Of a stretch of 64,000 nt of DNA, positions 34,929 to 44,068 are shown piece after piece (position 1 is the stretch's first letter; every line of letters starts with the position of its first letter). Source of the stretch: Bog-159 sp963738345 (GTDB taxonomy: Bacteria; Acidobacteriota; Terriglobia; Bryobacterales; Bryobacteraceae); contig CAVTWI010000001.1 of assembly GCA_963738345.1 (NCBI GenBank), positions 744,001 to 808,000 on the forward strand. Direction: 5' to 3'. The position numbers and the translations under genes are program-made. The notes beneath the pieces are model-generated. The model was not told the DNA's origin and ran no database searches. It saw nothing but the letters and a program-made list of their open reading frames with translations.

Positions 34929-36353
34929 ATGATGCAAGCTGTACACGCTTCGCCTTATAGCGGCACCTGGTATCCCGAGTGCTGCGCGGATCTCGAGCCC
35001 ATGCTCGAAGATCTGTTTCAATCGTCCGCGAAAAGGACCTGTCCCTACTTCCTCCCGAACCCGCTGGGGTTCCTGGTGCCGCATGCCGGCTTGCAATACT
35101 CCGGCCTGGTTGCCGCTGCCGCCTATCGTTATCTCCGCCGGCAACCTCCGCAGCGCGTGGTCATCCTCGGATTTGCCCACAAGGGCGGACCGCCGGGCAT
35201 CTCTATCCCCGAAATCGAAAAATACGAAACGCCGCTAGGCGAAACTGCCGTCGACCGGGACACAGTGGATCGCCTCGCCGCTCTCCGCCCGTTTGAACGC
35301 GTACCCGAGGACTGGATCTGCGACCATTCCGTAGAGATCCAACTGCCCTTGTTGCGGCATGCAGCGCCGGACGCGCGGATCGTACCGCTCTTCGTCGGCC
35401 ACCTGGACGATTGCGAACGCGATGCCGCGGCTGAGGCGCTGGCCGCATTATGCGAGCCCGGAACTATTTTTCTGGTGAGCTCAGATCTTACGCATTACGG
35501 GCGGGCCTTTGGATATCAGCCATTCCCCACGGATTCCAAAATATCCGCGCGCCTGGCTCACCTGGATCGCGGCATCATCAACGACATCGCCAGTATCGAT
35601 CCGCGGTTCTTTCGGGACGCCATGGAAAAGACCCGCGCCACACTCTGCGGCCGCGCGCCGGTTTCGCTGTGGCTGCGCATCCTCTCCCTGCTTCCCGGCG
35701 ACGAAATCTTTCAGGAGACATTGGACTACCAAACCTCCGGCGACCTCACTGGCGATTACGACCACACCGTGAGCTATGGCGCGCTTGGCTATTTCCCGGC
35801 GAGCTCCTTCTGGCTTGATGCCGGCGAACGAAACATGCTGCTCGAAAGCGCGCGCGAAACGCTGCGGCTATTGCGCTCGACCGGTGAGCACCGGCCTATC
35901 CCGCCGCGCGAGAGTACCGCCGCGCTGTCCAGGAAGTCGGGAGTTTTTATCGGCCTGCACCAGGGTGACCGTTTGCTCGGTTGCATCGGTAACCGGGTGG
36001 GTTGCGAACCCCTCGCCGAAAGCGTTCCGGAGCTGACCCTGCGCGCCGCCCTGGACGATCCGCGTTTCCCCAGTATTGAAGGTGTCGAAGGCGCGATCGA
36101 TATCGCGATCTCGGTTCTTTCGCCGATGAAGCCGATTCGCGATGCGCGCGGATTCCGTGCCGGCCTGCATGGCGCGACGCTCGATTGCGGCGCACGCCAG
36201 GCATTGTTATTGCCGCAAGTGGCCAGGGTGCGCGGCTGGAACGGCGAACAATTCCTGAGCGCACTCTCCATGAAAGCGGGCTTGGGCACTAAAGGTTATC
36301 AGGGGGCAGAGGCGCGATTGAGCGTCTTTCAAGCTCAAGTCTTCAACGCGTGA
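34929..36353 (+). CDS. MEMO1-AMMECR1 fusion of the AmmeMemoRadiSam system
   Basis: This 474-residue two-domain protein begins with a MEMO1-like domain (about 1-285) with HASPYSGTWYPE, LVPHAGLQYSG, CDHSVEIQLPLL and SSDLTHYGRAFGY. These carry the His ligands of the Memo metal site related to LigB dioxygenases. The C-terminal AMMECR1 domain (about 300-474) has GVFIGLHQGDRLLGCIGN (usual motif LRGCIG, here LLGCIG) and IAISVLSPM. Fusion of the two with an adjacent radical SAM gene supports a single pathway. ATG 34932 is an equally possible start. Confidence 0.92.
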   Translation: MMQAVHASPYSGTWYPECCADLEPMLEDLFQSSAKRTCPYFLPNPLGFLVPHAGLQYSGLVAAAAYRYLRRQPPQRVVILGFAHKGGPPGISIPEIEKYETPLGETAVDRDTVDRLAALRPFERVPEDWICDHSVEIQLPLLRHAAPDARIVPLFVGHLDDCERDAAAEALAALCEPGTIFLVSSDLTHYGRAFGYQPFPTDSKISARLAHLDRGIINDIASIDPRFFRDAMEKTRATLCGRAPVSLWLRILSLLPGDEIFQETLDYQTSGDLTGDYDHTVSYGALGYFPASSFWLDAGERNMLLESARETLRLLRSTGEHRPIPPRESTAALSRKSGVFIGLHQGDRLLGCIGNRVGCEPLAESVPELTLRAALDDPRFPSIEGVEGAIDIAISVLSPMKPIRDARGFRAGLHGATLDCGARQALLLPQVARVRGWNGEQFLSALSMKAGLGTKGYQGAEARLSVFQAQVFNA

Positions 36354-36356
36354 AAA

Positions 36357-36863
36357 TCAACGCGTGAATTTGGTTTCCTTCTTAAACGCTTCGAGCGAAT
36401 TATAAACAATCGGGCAGTAACACGCGCGGTCGATGAACTCCCACATGCGGCTGGCGATCGAACCATTGCCGCGCACCACGTGCGGAAAACGCTGGCAGCT
36501 TTCAGGCCGAACATCGTAAACCGTACACGTGTTGCCTTCCAAAAATACACAGCCGGTCTCTTCGCTGCGGTTCAGGATGGCGCCTTCGTCCTCACTAAGC
36601 GTAGTGTATTGCTTGCGGAAAGCGGCAGGCGATAGCCTGAAATAACGAGCCAGCCGTTCGACGTCGCGCTCCGCGACCTTAGCCGTAGCCACCCGGCAGC
36701 AATTGGCGCATTGCGTACAATCGATCTGCTCTTCGACGCCTTCGGCAATCCGGCGCAGGATCCGATCGGAATGGTCGTGCGCCTTCATGTGCCGCCGGAA
36801 GCGCTCATTCTCGCCGCGCTTCTTTTCGCCGAGAATGTTGATCTGAACGAGATCGGTGATCAT
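36357..36863 (-). CDS. YkgJ-family cysteine-cluster protein
   Basis: This protein of about 168 residues has the CxxCxxCC signature (CTQCANCCRV), then CVFLEGNTCTVYDVRPESC and a late ACYCPIVYN, the pattern of the YkgJ/UPF0153 metal (zinc or iron) chelating family. Function is not well defined. ATG 36863 is chosen: AGG lies 5 to 7 bases upstream and the start leaves a 7-base gap to the HAD gene. The in-frame extension to 36971 would overlap that gene. Confidence 0.82.
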   Translation of the reverse strand: MITDLVQINILGEKKRGENERFRRHMKAHDHSDRILRRIAEGVEEQIDCTQCANCCRVATAKVAERDVERLARYFRLSPAAFRKQYTTLSEDEGAILNRSEETGCVFLEGNTCTVYDVRPESCQRFPHVVRGNGSIASRMWEFIDRACYCPIVYNSLEAFKKETKFTR

Positions 36864-36870
36864 TGCCTCA

Positions 36871-37479
36871 TCATTGCCATAAAATCCCGCGCGCGGCCAA
36901 ATCGCGTTCCAGTTGTGCGCAGGATTCAAACTGCACGGCGTCAATCCCCTCGCGGCGGGCGCCTTCCACATACGCCGGAATATCGTCCGTATAAAAGCAC
37001 TCTTCCGGGCGGCACTGCGCGCGCGCGATAGCCTCGCGGTAAATGGCCGGCGAAGGCTTCATGGCTTTCACTTCATACGACAGCACCAGATCGTCGAAAT
37101 GCCGGAGCCACGGATAATTCTGCCGCACCATATCGAAATGCAAAGCGTTGGTGTTCGAAAGCACCAGCATGCGGTAACGCTCGGCGATCCCCGCCAGTAT
37201 GCGCTCCGGCACCAGCGGTTCCGGCAGAAAAATACTGCTCCAAATCTCGCAGAACTGTTCGTAAGTAACGCGCAGTTCCAGCAGGCCGCTCAGTTGCTCG
37301 ACGAAATCGCGGGGCTCGACCAATCCGGTTTCAAATCGATGTACCAGGTCGGTGGCGGCGATCCTCTTGGGGATCTCGGCAGCCGGATAATCGCAAAACT
37401 TTTCCATGGCCCGGTAGCCCAGGGAAAAATCGAACGGGATCAGGACTTTGCCCAGATCGAAGATAACTGTCTTAATCAC
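36871..37479 (-). CDS. HAD-superfamily hydrolase (YihX-like)
   Basis: This 202-residue protein has motif I VIFDLGKVLIPFD, motif II VLSNTNALHFD, motif III Lys in EVKAMKPSPAIY and motif IV FYTDDIPAYVEGAR, with a helical cap between residues 15 and 85. This is the HAD-IA subfamily, most like the sugar-phosphate phosphatase YihX. The second motif I Asp of classical DxD enzymes is Gly (DLG), as is usual in that group. The substrate is unknown. It lies between the DsbA-like and YkgJ-like genes on the same strand. Confidence 0.85.
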   Translation of the reverse strand: MIKTVIFDLGKVLIPFDFSLGYRAMEKFCDYPAAEIPKRIAATDLVHRFETGLVEPRDFVEQLSGLLELRVTYEQFCEIWSSIFLPEPLVPERILAGIAERYRMLVLSNTNALHFDMVRQNYPWLRHFDDLVLSYEVKAMKPSPAIYREAIARAQCRPEECFYTDDIPAYVEGARREGIDAVQFESCAQLERDLAARGILWQ

Positions 37480-37489
37480 TTGGTGGCGG

Positions 37490-38407
37490 TTAGTGGGACG
37501 CCGGAGCGGCGGAAGCCGACTTCTTAACGCTGGCCGGATGCTTCAACTCGGCATCCAAAATCGGCTTCAGCGTTTCCAGTTTGATGTTGCCGTTGTAATG
37601 CTGGCCATCGATGAATATCGTGGGCGTGCTCATCACTCCGATGTTCGACCCGTCTTCCAGATCGTGCGCCACTGCCTTGCGGACGTCGGGCGAATCGATA
37701 TCGGCTTCGAATCGCTTCATATCCAGACCCACCGCCGAGGCTAGAGCCAGAATGGTCGGGCGGCGCAAATCGTTGTGGCTGGCAAAAAGAGCATCATGCA
37801 TCTGCCAGAATTTTCCCTGGCGTTGCGCGGCCACGGAGGCAGCAGCGGCCAAGGCGGCCTGCGAATGAATGTCCAGCGGAAACTGTTTAAAGAACAGCCG
37901 CACCTGCGTGGGATAAGCCTTCAACACCGCCTGCAACTGCGGAGTGGCCATGGCGCAATAAGGACACTGAAAATCGGTAAACTCAACCAGCGTGATGGGC
38001 GCGTCGTTCGGACCTGTCTCTGGAGCCCCGGCGGTAGGGACTTCAATCGGATCCTCAAGTAGCTTATGCTCCGGGGGATGCGCGAAGCGGGAGGCTTCCG
38101 CATCGGCCAAAGCTTCTTTCTCGCTCTTGCCGGCCTTTAGCGACGCCACGATGACAGAGGCCAGACCCTTGCTGTAATAGCAGTTCGGATCCTTCACGCG
38201 GCACTCGGCCACTTTCATGCCGCACGCGCAAGTGCAGTCGCGCCCGCGCAGCAGTTTCAACGCGGTAGCCTTCTGCGCCGGAGAAAGGCTGCTCATGTCG
38301 ACCGCGGGCAGATTCTCCAAAGTATTCCAATCCTGGGCGCTCACCAGGGCCGCGCCGGCTATACAAAACACGGCAAGGGCCAAGGCGCGCAGACAGCGGG
38401 TGGTCAT
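37490..38407 (-). CDS. DsbA-family thioredoxin-fold protein with Cys-rich N-terminus
   Basis: This 305-residue exported protein has a signal peptide ending ALVSAQ. It then has a CTCACGMKVAECRVKDPNCY domain (about 55-85) that resembles the heme-lyase CxCxC style of CcmH. The DsbA/DSBA-like thioredoxin fold (about 130-290) has active site DFQCPYCAMATP and the cis-Pro loop MSTPTIFIDG. It probably oxidises or isomerises periplasmic thiols; CPYC gives an oxidising-type site. The extra cysteine-rich module could be its redox partner or a metal site. The C-terminal tail is Ala/Lys-rich. Confidence 0.85.
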   Translation of the reverse strand: MTTRCLRALALAVFCIAGAALVSAQDWNTLENLPAVDMSSLSPAQKATALKLLRGRDCTCACGMKVAECRVKDPNCYYSKGLASVIVASLKAGKSEKEALADAEASRFAHPPEHKLLEDPIEVPTAGAPETGPNDAPITLVEFTDFQCPYCAMATPQLQAVLKAYPTQVRLFFKQFPLDIHSQAALAAAASVAAQRQGKFWQMHDALFASHNDLRRPTILALASAVGLDMKRFEADIDSPDVRKAVAHDLEDGSNIGVMSTPTIFIDGQHYNGNIKLETLKPILDAELKHPASVKKSASAAPASH

Positions 38408-38467
38408 TCCTCTATTGTAAACGCTGGGTGTTGCATAATGGGGAGAACGCTTGAAAGTGGGTCATTC

Positions 38468-41400
38468 ATGAACAGAATTCGCGCCTGGGTGGGCGCCGTT
38501 GTGCTTTCCGTGGCGGCCCTGATGCTGCTTGCGGGCGCCGATGCGACGCGCGTGGACCAGGACCGCATCGGCCGCCTGCGCAATCTCGGCAAAGCCTTTT
38601 ACGAAAACCCCACGGCCCTGCCGCAAGCCGTCGAAGCGTTCAAAAAGGCGCTCGACCTCGCCCCAAACTCCCCCCGCGAAATGGTGAATTACGGCTTGGC
38701 CCTGTTGCGCTCGGGCAAGACCAAAGAGGGCGTCGCCGAACTGCAGCGTGCCCAAAAGCTGGACCCCACCATCCCGCATACCTGGTTCAATCTGGGCATC
38801 GCCTTCAAGAAGGAAGGCGAATATGGACCCGCCGTCGCGCAGTTCCAGGGCCTACTGAAGTTGGTCCCCGACGAACCGGTCTCGCACTACAATCTCGGCG
38901 TGCTGCACAAGACCGCCGAGAAGCGCGACGAGGCCGTGCGCGAATTTGAAACGGCCGAACGCCTGAACCCGAACTTGGCCGCGCCGCATTTCCAGCTCTA
39001 TAACTTCTACCGGCAGGCGGACCGCAAAGCGGATGCCGCGCGCGAACTCGCGACTTTCCAAAAGCTAAAAGCGCTCACCGAAGGCGCCGCTATTCCGGAA
39101 GATATGGAGTGGAGTTACTACGCCGAAATCTACGATCCCGTCGCTCCGCGCCCCGAAGGCGAACCTGCCGCGCCGCCGAAATTCGTCGACCGCAAACTCG
39201 CGGATGGGTTCGACATTGCGACCTCTGGGATGCTAGTGCTGGATGCGTTTGGCGAGCGCCATGCCGACCTGCTGGCCTGGTCTTCCCAGGGAGCCCAACT
39301 GTATAAGAACGGCGCCACCCTGGTGGCGGATTCCGGCTTGGGGTCGCTGAAAGACATCGTCTCCATCGCCGCGGGAGACTACGATAACGATGGCCTGCCC
39401 GACCTTTGCATCATCACCTCCGCGGGCGCGGCGCTCTATCACAACAACAAAGGTAAGTTCGAGAAATCGCCGGTGCAGCTACCCGCGGGCAAGTTCTCCA
39501 AAGCCGTGTGGATCGATTTCGATCACGATTACGATCAAGACCTGATCCTGCTCGGCGAGACCGCCGCGCTGGTGCGCAATAATGGCGACGCCGGGTTCAG
39601 CGACGAAACCGCATCGTTTCCCTTCGTCAAAGCCACCGCCCTGGACGCCGTTACCATGGACCTCATCGCGGATACCAATGGGATCGACCTGGCCGTTTCG
39701 TACCGCAATCACGCCGGCGTGATGTATCGCGACCGCCTGCTGGGCAAGTACGAAGCCAGTGCCCCTCGATGTGCTGCCGGCCGGCGCCAGGGGACTGACC
39801 GCGGTGGATGTGAATAACGATAGCTGGACCGATCTGGCTGCCGACGGTTTGCTGCTGGTGAACCACCAAGGCAAATTGGAACCGCTGGCGGGCCTCGACG
39901 CCAAGGGCCCCCTCGCATTCGTGGATCTGGCGAGCCGGGGAATTGCCGATGTGGTGGCCGCCGACGGCGTGTACCGCAACCTGGGGCTCGACAAGTTTGA
40001 GAAACTGCCTACCAAGATCCCGCCCGCCGCCGTTTCAGTAGATGCGGATTTCGATCACGATGGCCGCGGCGACGTCGCGCTGATTGCAACCGATGGCTCC
40101 CTGCACCTGCTGCGCAACGCCACCGAGACCCATGACAACTGGCTAGGCGCGGGGCTCAACGGCGTCAAGAATCCGAAGCTCGCCCCCTTTGCAAAAGTCG
40201 AGATCAAAACCGGCTCCAGTTATCAGAAGCGGATCTATCGCGGCGTCCCGTTGGTGTTCGGGACCGACTCGTATAAGATCGCCGACTCGGTGCGCATCAC
40301 TTGGCCCAACGGCATGATCCAGAACGAAGCCGATCAGCCCGTCAACAAAGCCATCGAATTTCCGGAAGCCCAGCGCATGTCTGGATCCTGCCCCATGATC
40401 TTCACCTGGGATGGCGGCAAGTTCCGCTTCATCACCGACGTCTTGGGCGTTGCGCCGTTAGGCGCAGCCTCGGGCGATGGCAGTTACTTCCCCGTCGACC
40501 ACGACGAATATGTGCAGATCCCCGGCGAAGCTTTGCAGGCGGTGAAAGGAAATTACGAGATCCGCATTACCGAAGAACTGCGCGAGGTTTCGTACCTCGA
40601 CGAAGTCAAACTGATCGCGGTGGACCATCCGGCGGGTATCGAAATCTTCACCAACGACAAATTCAAATCGCCGCCGTTTCCGGAGTTTCGCCTGTTCGGC
40701 GTCACGCGGCGCATCTATCCGGTGAGCGCGCACGATAACGAAGGCCGCGATGTTTTACAGCGCCTGCTGCATCGCGACCGCACCTATCCAGATGGTTTCC
40801 GGCGCAATTACCTGGACGTCGCCGAGACGCACCATCTCGATCTGGATTTCGGTAAGGCCGCTCCGGATAATCGCGCCGTGCTGATTTTGAATGGCTGGGT
40901 AGATTGGGCGGACGGCAGTACCTTCATGGCCGCTTCGCAAGCGAAGAAAGACCTGGTCCTACCGTATTTGCAGGTGAAGGACTCCGCCGGCAACTGGAAG
41001 ACGGTGATCGAAGATATGGGGATGCCGGCCGGTAAGCCCAAAACAATTTCGGTGGATCTTACCGGCAAATTTCTTTCGGCTTCGCGCGAAATTCGCATCG
41101 TCACCAATCTTTGCCTTTACTGGGATGAAATTTTCCTCGGCGAATCGACCAGCGCGCCGACGGTGCGCATGACAGACATTCCGGCCCAATCGGCCGCGCT
41201 CGATTTCCGTGGATTTTCGACGCCCAAGATTCATCCCCAGCGCAAGCAGCCCGAAGCGTTCGACTATATGCAGTGGATGCCGTTCTCCATGTGGAACCCG
41301 ACCAGGGGAATGTATACGCGTTATGGCGACGTGCGGCCGCTGATTCAGGCGATCGACGACCAGTTGGTGATCATGGGGTCGGGCGATGAGATGCGCATGT

Positions 41401-41843
41401 TGTTTCCAGCAGGCGCGGCGGGTGCCCTACCGGCCGGATGGCAGCGCGACTTCCTGCTGTTTGTGGATGGCTGGGCCAAGGATGCCGACGCCAACACGGC
41501 GTATTCGCAGACGGTCGAACCACTGCCGTTTCATGCCATGTCGCAATATCCATACAAGGCCGGCGAGCATTTTCCAAACGATGCCGCGCACCAGCGGTAC
41601 CAGGAACAATACAACACGCGGCCCGCGCTGCGCTTAATCCGTCCGCTCGCCAAACGCGAGCCTTCCGACCCGCAGCCATCCGAGCCGCGCGCGTCAGCAA
41701 GCGTCCTTCCGCCTTACCAATATCACGAACAATACAACACGCGCCCCGCGCTGCGCTTAATCCGTCCGCTCGCCGAACAGAGCCCTGCCCGTGAGGGTAG
41801 GGTTCCCGGTTACCAATCAAGCGCCAACAAAACGGGCATATAA
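38468..41843 (+). CDS. Exported TPR + FG-GAP/ASPIC-UnbV protein (one frameshift)
   Basis: This protein of about 1120 residues has a signal peptide (VVLSVAALMLLAGADA) and four or more TPR repeats (about 50-205, such as PEMVNYG-style LDLAPNSPREMVNYGLALLR). An FG-GAP/VCBS propeller follows with calcium-loop DYDNDGLPDLCI and DFDHDYDQDLIL, then an ASPIC/UnbV-like segment SVRITWPNGMIQ and a large C-terminal region. The frame changes once near 39760 (KYEAS to PLDVLPAGARGLTA). The frame from 38468 ends at 39817 and the next runs to 41843. The C-terminus holds a 41-codon tandem duplication. Related acidobacterial proteins are secreted or cell-surface; the partner is unknown. Confidence 0.8.
41604..41774 (+). 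repeat. Tandem 123-bp duplication in the gene tail
   Basis: The 48 bases 41604-41651 recur at 41727-41774 with one mismatch; the offset is 123 bases (41 codons). Both encode EQYNTRPALRLIRPLA. The spacer between them carries dispersed repeat copy B (41678-41707). Confidence 0.85.
41678..41707 (+). repeat. Dispersed 30-bp repeat, copy B
   Basis: Matches the reverse complement of 7825-7854 at 29 of 30 bases. Here it is read in frame as the peptide SEPRASASVL within the TPR/FG-GAP gene, so a mobile repeat has been absorbed into a coding sequence. Confidence 0.7.
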
Positions 41844-42839
41844 GCTGCGAGCCAACCCAATATCAGTGGTGCCTTTAACAATAGCCCGCCCGTCCGGAAA
41901 AATCGTCATTTCATAAGCGCCAATCAAAAAACGCAGCGCAAATTCGTTCGCGCGCACCTCGCCCAACGGCATCAGCGCCGCTTTCAATTGAACCAAATCA
42001 AGCGGCCGGGCGCGTTCGTGAATCTGCACTGCATTGCGTCCGCACAGGCTGACCGGCGACCGTCGGCGTCCCTCCAAATATTCGAAATCGCGCGCACCGC
42101 AAGCAGGGCAATCCGGATCCCGCGCAGGCTGATCGATCTGACGGATCCCGCCATCCCACACATCCACAGTAGTCAGCCGCGCGCGCACTAAATCGACTTT
42201 GCCGGCCAGGACCTTCAGTGCATCGGCGGATTGCAAGGCGGCGATTGTAGCGGTGATGGAATTGAGCACGCCCGCCGTCTCGCACGTGGGTTGCGTCCCT
42301 GGCGGCGGATCGGGGTACACGCAGCGCAGGCAAGCCGTTCGCCCCGGAATCACCGGCATGGTAATGCCATAGCTGCCCACCGCCGCGCCATAGATCCACG
42401 GGATCCCGCAGCTGATAGCGAAATCGTTCACCAAATAACGCGTTTCAAAATTGTCGGTTCCATCAACGATCACCTCCGCGCCGCCCAGCAATTCGTCCAC
42501 ATTGGCAGGGGTTAGATCGGCCACCACCCCACGCACCTGCACGCCGGAATTAATTTTTGCCAGGCGCCGCTCGGCCGCAATGGCTTTGGGCAGCGCTTCG
42601 GCGGCATCCGATTCTTCGAAGAGCCATTGGCGCTGCAGATTGCTGGGCTCCACGTAATCGCGATCAATAATAGTCAGGCGCCCGACCCCCGCGCGCGCCA
42701 AAGCCGCGGCTTGAAAACTGCCCAGCGCGCCGCATCCCACGATCGCCGCATGCGACCGCAGCAGCTGCTCCTGGCCCACTTCGCCCAATCCCGCGAACAG
42801 GATTTGCCGTGAATATCGCTCCTTATCGTGGGTCGTCAT
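41817..42839 (-). CDS. MoeB/ThiF-family adenylyltransferase
   Basis: This 340-residue E1-like protein opens with RYSRQILFAGLGEVGQEQL. The ATP-binding motif is AIVGCGALGSFQAAALARAGVG. Substrate-binding RDYVEPSNLQRQ and DGTDNFETRYLVNDF, and zinc knuckles CLRCVYPDPPP and CPACGARDF, complete the MoeB/ThiF fold. A CETAGVLNS loop follows. It probably adenylates a small sulphur carrier (MoaD or ThiS type) in molybdopterin or thiamine synthesis. The C-terminal 80 residues are an extra domain with TMIFPDGRAIVKGTTD, as in MoeB fusions. It is divergent from the XRE-PBP regulator and converges with, and overlaps, the TPR/FG-GAP gene by 27 bases. Confidence 0.88.
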   Translation of the reverse strand: MTTHDKERYSRQILFAGLGEVGQEQLLRSHAAIVGCGALGSFQAAALARAGVGRLTIIDRDYVEPSNLQRQWLFEESDAAEALPKAIAAERRLAKINSGVQVRGVVADLTPANVDELLGGAEVIVDGTDNFETRYLVNDFAISCGIPWIYGAAVGSYGITMPVIPGRTACLRCVYPDPPPGTQPTCETAGVLNSITATIAALQSADALKVLAGKVDLVRARLTTVDVWDGGIRQIDQPARDPDCPACGARDFEYLEGRRRSPVSLCGRNAVQIHERARPLDLVQLKAALMPLGEVRANEFALRFLIGAYEMTIFPDGRAIVKGTTDIGLARSLYARFVGA

Positions 42840-42922
42840 GCAGCCTCCATCCTAACAAGGCAGGCGCACGCGCTTGGAAATCGAATGGGCCTGTTGTAAC
42901 GTCAAGATGACGGACGTCCCGC

Positions 42923-44059
42923 ATGCAAGACAATCGCAACATCGCTAACCACCTTACGGCATTGCGCCAAAAGCGCGGCTTTTCCGCCGCCGAACTGGCG
43001 CAGCGCACCGGCATCAGCCGCCAGACGATTTACGCCATCGAGTCCGGCAGTTACGTGCCCAATACCGGCGTGGCCTTGCGCCTGGCGCGCCTGCTGGAAG
43101 TGACCGTCGAAGACCTTTTCGCCCTACCGCCGGATGCCTCGAGCCCAACCCTTCCCTCCGAGCAAGTGACCCTTCTGCCCGATGCGGATGCGCCGCACGC
43201 CGGCGACCCCATGCAACTTTGCCGCGTAGACAAGCAAACGGTCGCGTCGGCCGCCTCGCCTGTTCCGTGGTATTTGCCCACCGCCGACGCGATCCTCGTC
43301 CAGCCCCCCCCCGGGCGCAAGACCGGCAAAGCCACCGTGCAACTCTTTCACCGTGACTCCGACCTGGGCAACCGCATCCTGATTGCCGGATGCGATCCCG
43401 GAATTTCAGTCCTTGCCCGCCACGTTCTGCGCGCCGGCGTGGAACTGGTGGTGGCCCAGCGCAATAGCTCCCAATCGCTTGCCCTTCTGAAACAGGGGAT
43501 GATTCACGTGGCCGGCACCCACTTGCGCGACGAAGAAAGCGGCGAATCAAACATACCCGCCATCCACCGCCTCTTCGCGCGCAAAAGCGTCGCGGTCATC
43601 TCGCTGGCGGTTTGGGAGGAAGGCCTGGTAGTGGCCGTCGGAAATCCAAAATCCATCCGCTCCGTGGCCGATTTCGCGCGGCGCGACGTCACCATCGTCA
43701 ATCGCGAACCGGGCGCCGGCAGCCGTCACCTGCTCGACGCGCAATTGGCGCGACTGGGAGTCCCCACCCAGAAAGTGCGCGGATACGACCGGTTGGCGCC
43801 CGGCCACCTGCCCGCCGCGTGGCGGATTCGTGCCGGAGAAGCGGATTGCTGTATCGCCACACGCGCCGCAGCCCGCGTCTTCGGCCTCGATTTTATTCCG
43901 CTAGTGACCGAGCGCTACGATCTCGCAATCCGCCGCCAGCACCTGGATTATCCGCCCGTCCAGACCCTGCTCGATACCTTGAATCGCGCCGCGTTTCGCC
44001 GTGAACTGGAAGGTTTGGGCGGGTACGATACCACCCTTGCCGGCCAGCGCATGCTTTAA
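42923..44059 (+). CDS. XRE-family regulator fused to a periplasmic-binding-protein-like domain
   Basis: This 378-residue protein has an N-terminal HTH (about 10-65; GFSAAELAQRTGISRQTIYAIE). The rest is a substrate-binding-like domain (PBP_like) with DLGNRILIAGCDPGISVLARH, REPGAGSRHLLDAQLARLG and LAPGHLPAAWRIRAGEADC. This combination is known in regulators that respond to molybdate or molybdopterin, which fits the divergent MoeB-like gene. The ligand is inferred, not shown. It has a 9-base C run at 43304-43312 in frame. It converges with the sigma-54 activator gene. Confidence 0.82.
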   Translation: MQDNRNIANHLTALRQKRGFSAAELAQRTGISRQTIYAIESGSYVPNTGVALRLARLLEVTVEDLFALPPDASSPTLPSEQVTLLPDADAPHAGDPMQLCRVDKQTVASAASPVPWYLPTADAILVQPPPGRKTGKATVQLFHRDSDLGNRILIAGCDPGISVLARHVLRAGVELVVAQRNSSQSLALLKQGMIHVAGTHLRDEESGESNIPAIHRLFARKSVAVISLAVWEEGLVVAVGNPKSIRSVADFARRDVTIVNREPGAGSRHLLDAQLARLGVPTQKVRGYDRLAPGHLPAAWRIRAGEADCCIATRAAARVFGLDFIPLVTERYDLAIRRQHLDYPPVQTLLDTLNRAAFRRELEGLGGYDTTLAGQRML

Positions 44060-44068
44060 GCCTCGGCG

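Noticed and set aside
41817..42839. This ThiF-like protein as part of a second ubiquitin-like defence system
   Set aside because: Its neighbours are a regulator and a TPR protein, with no E2, JAMM or ubiquitin-like gene; MoeB/ThiF fits better.
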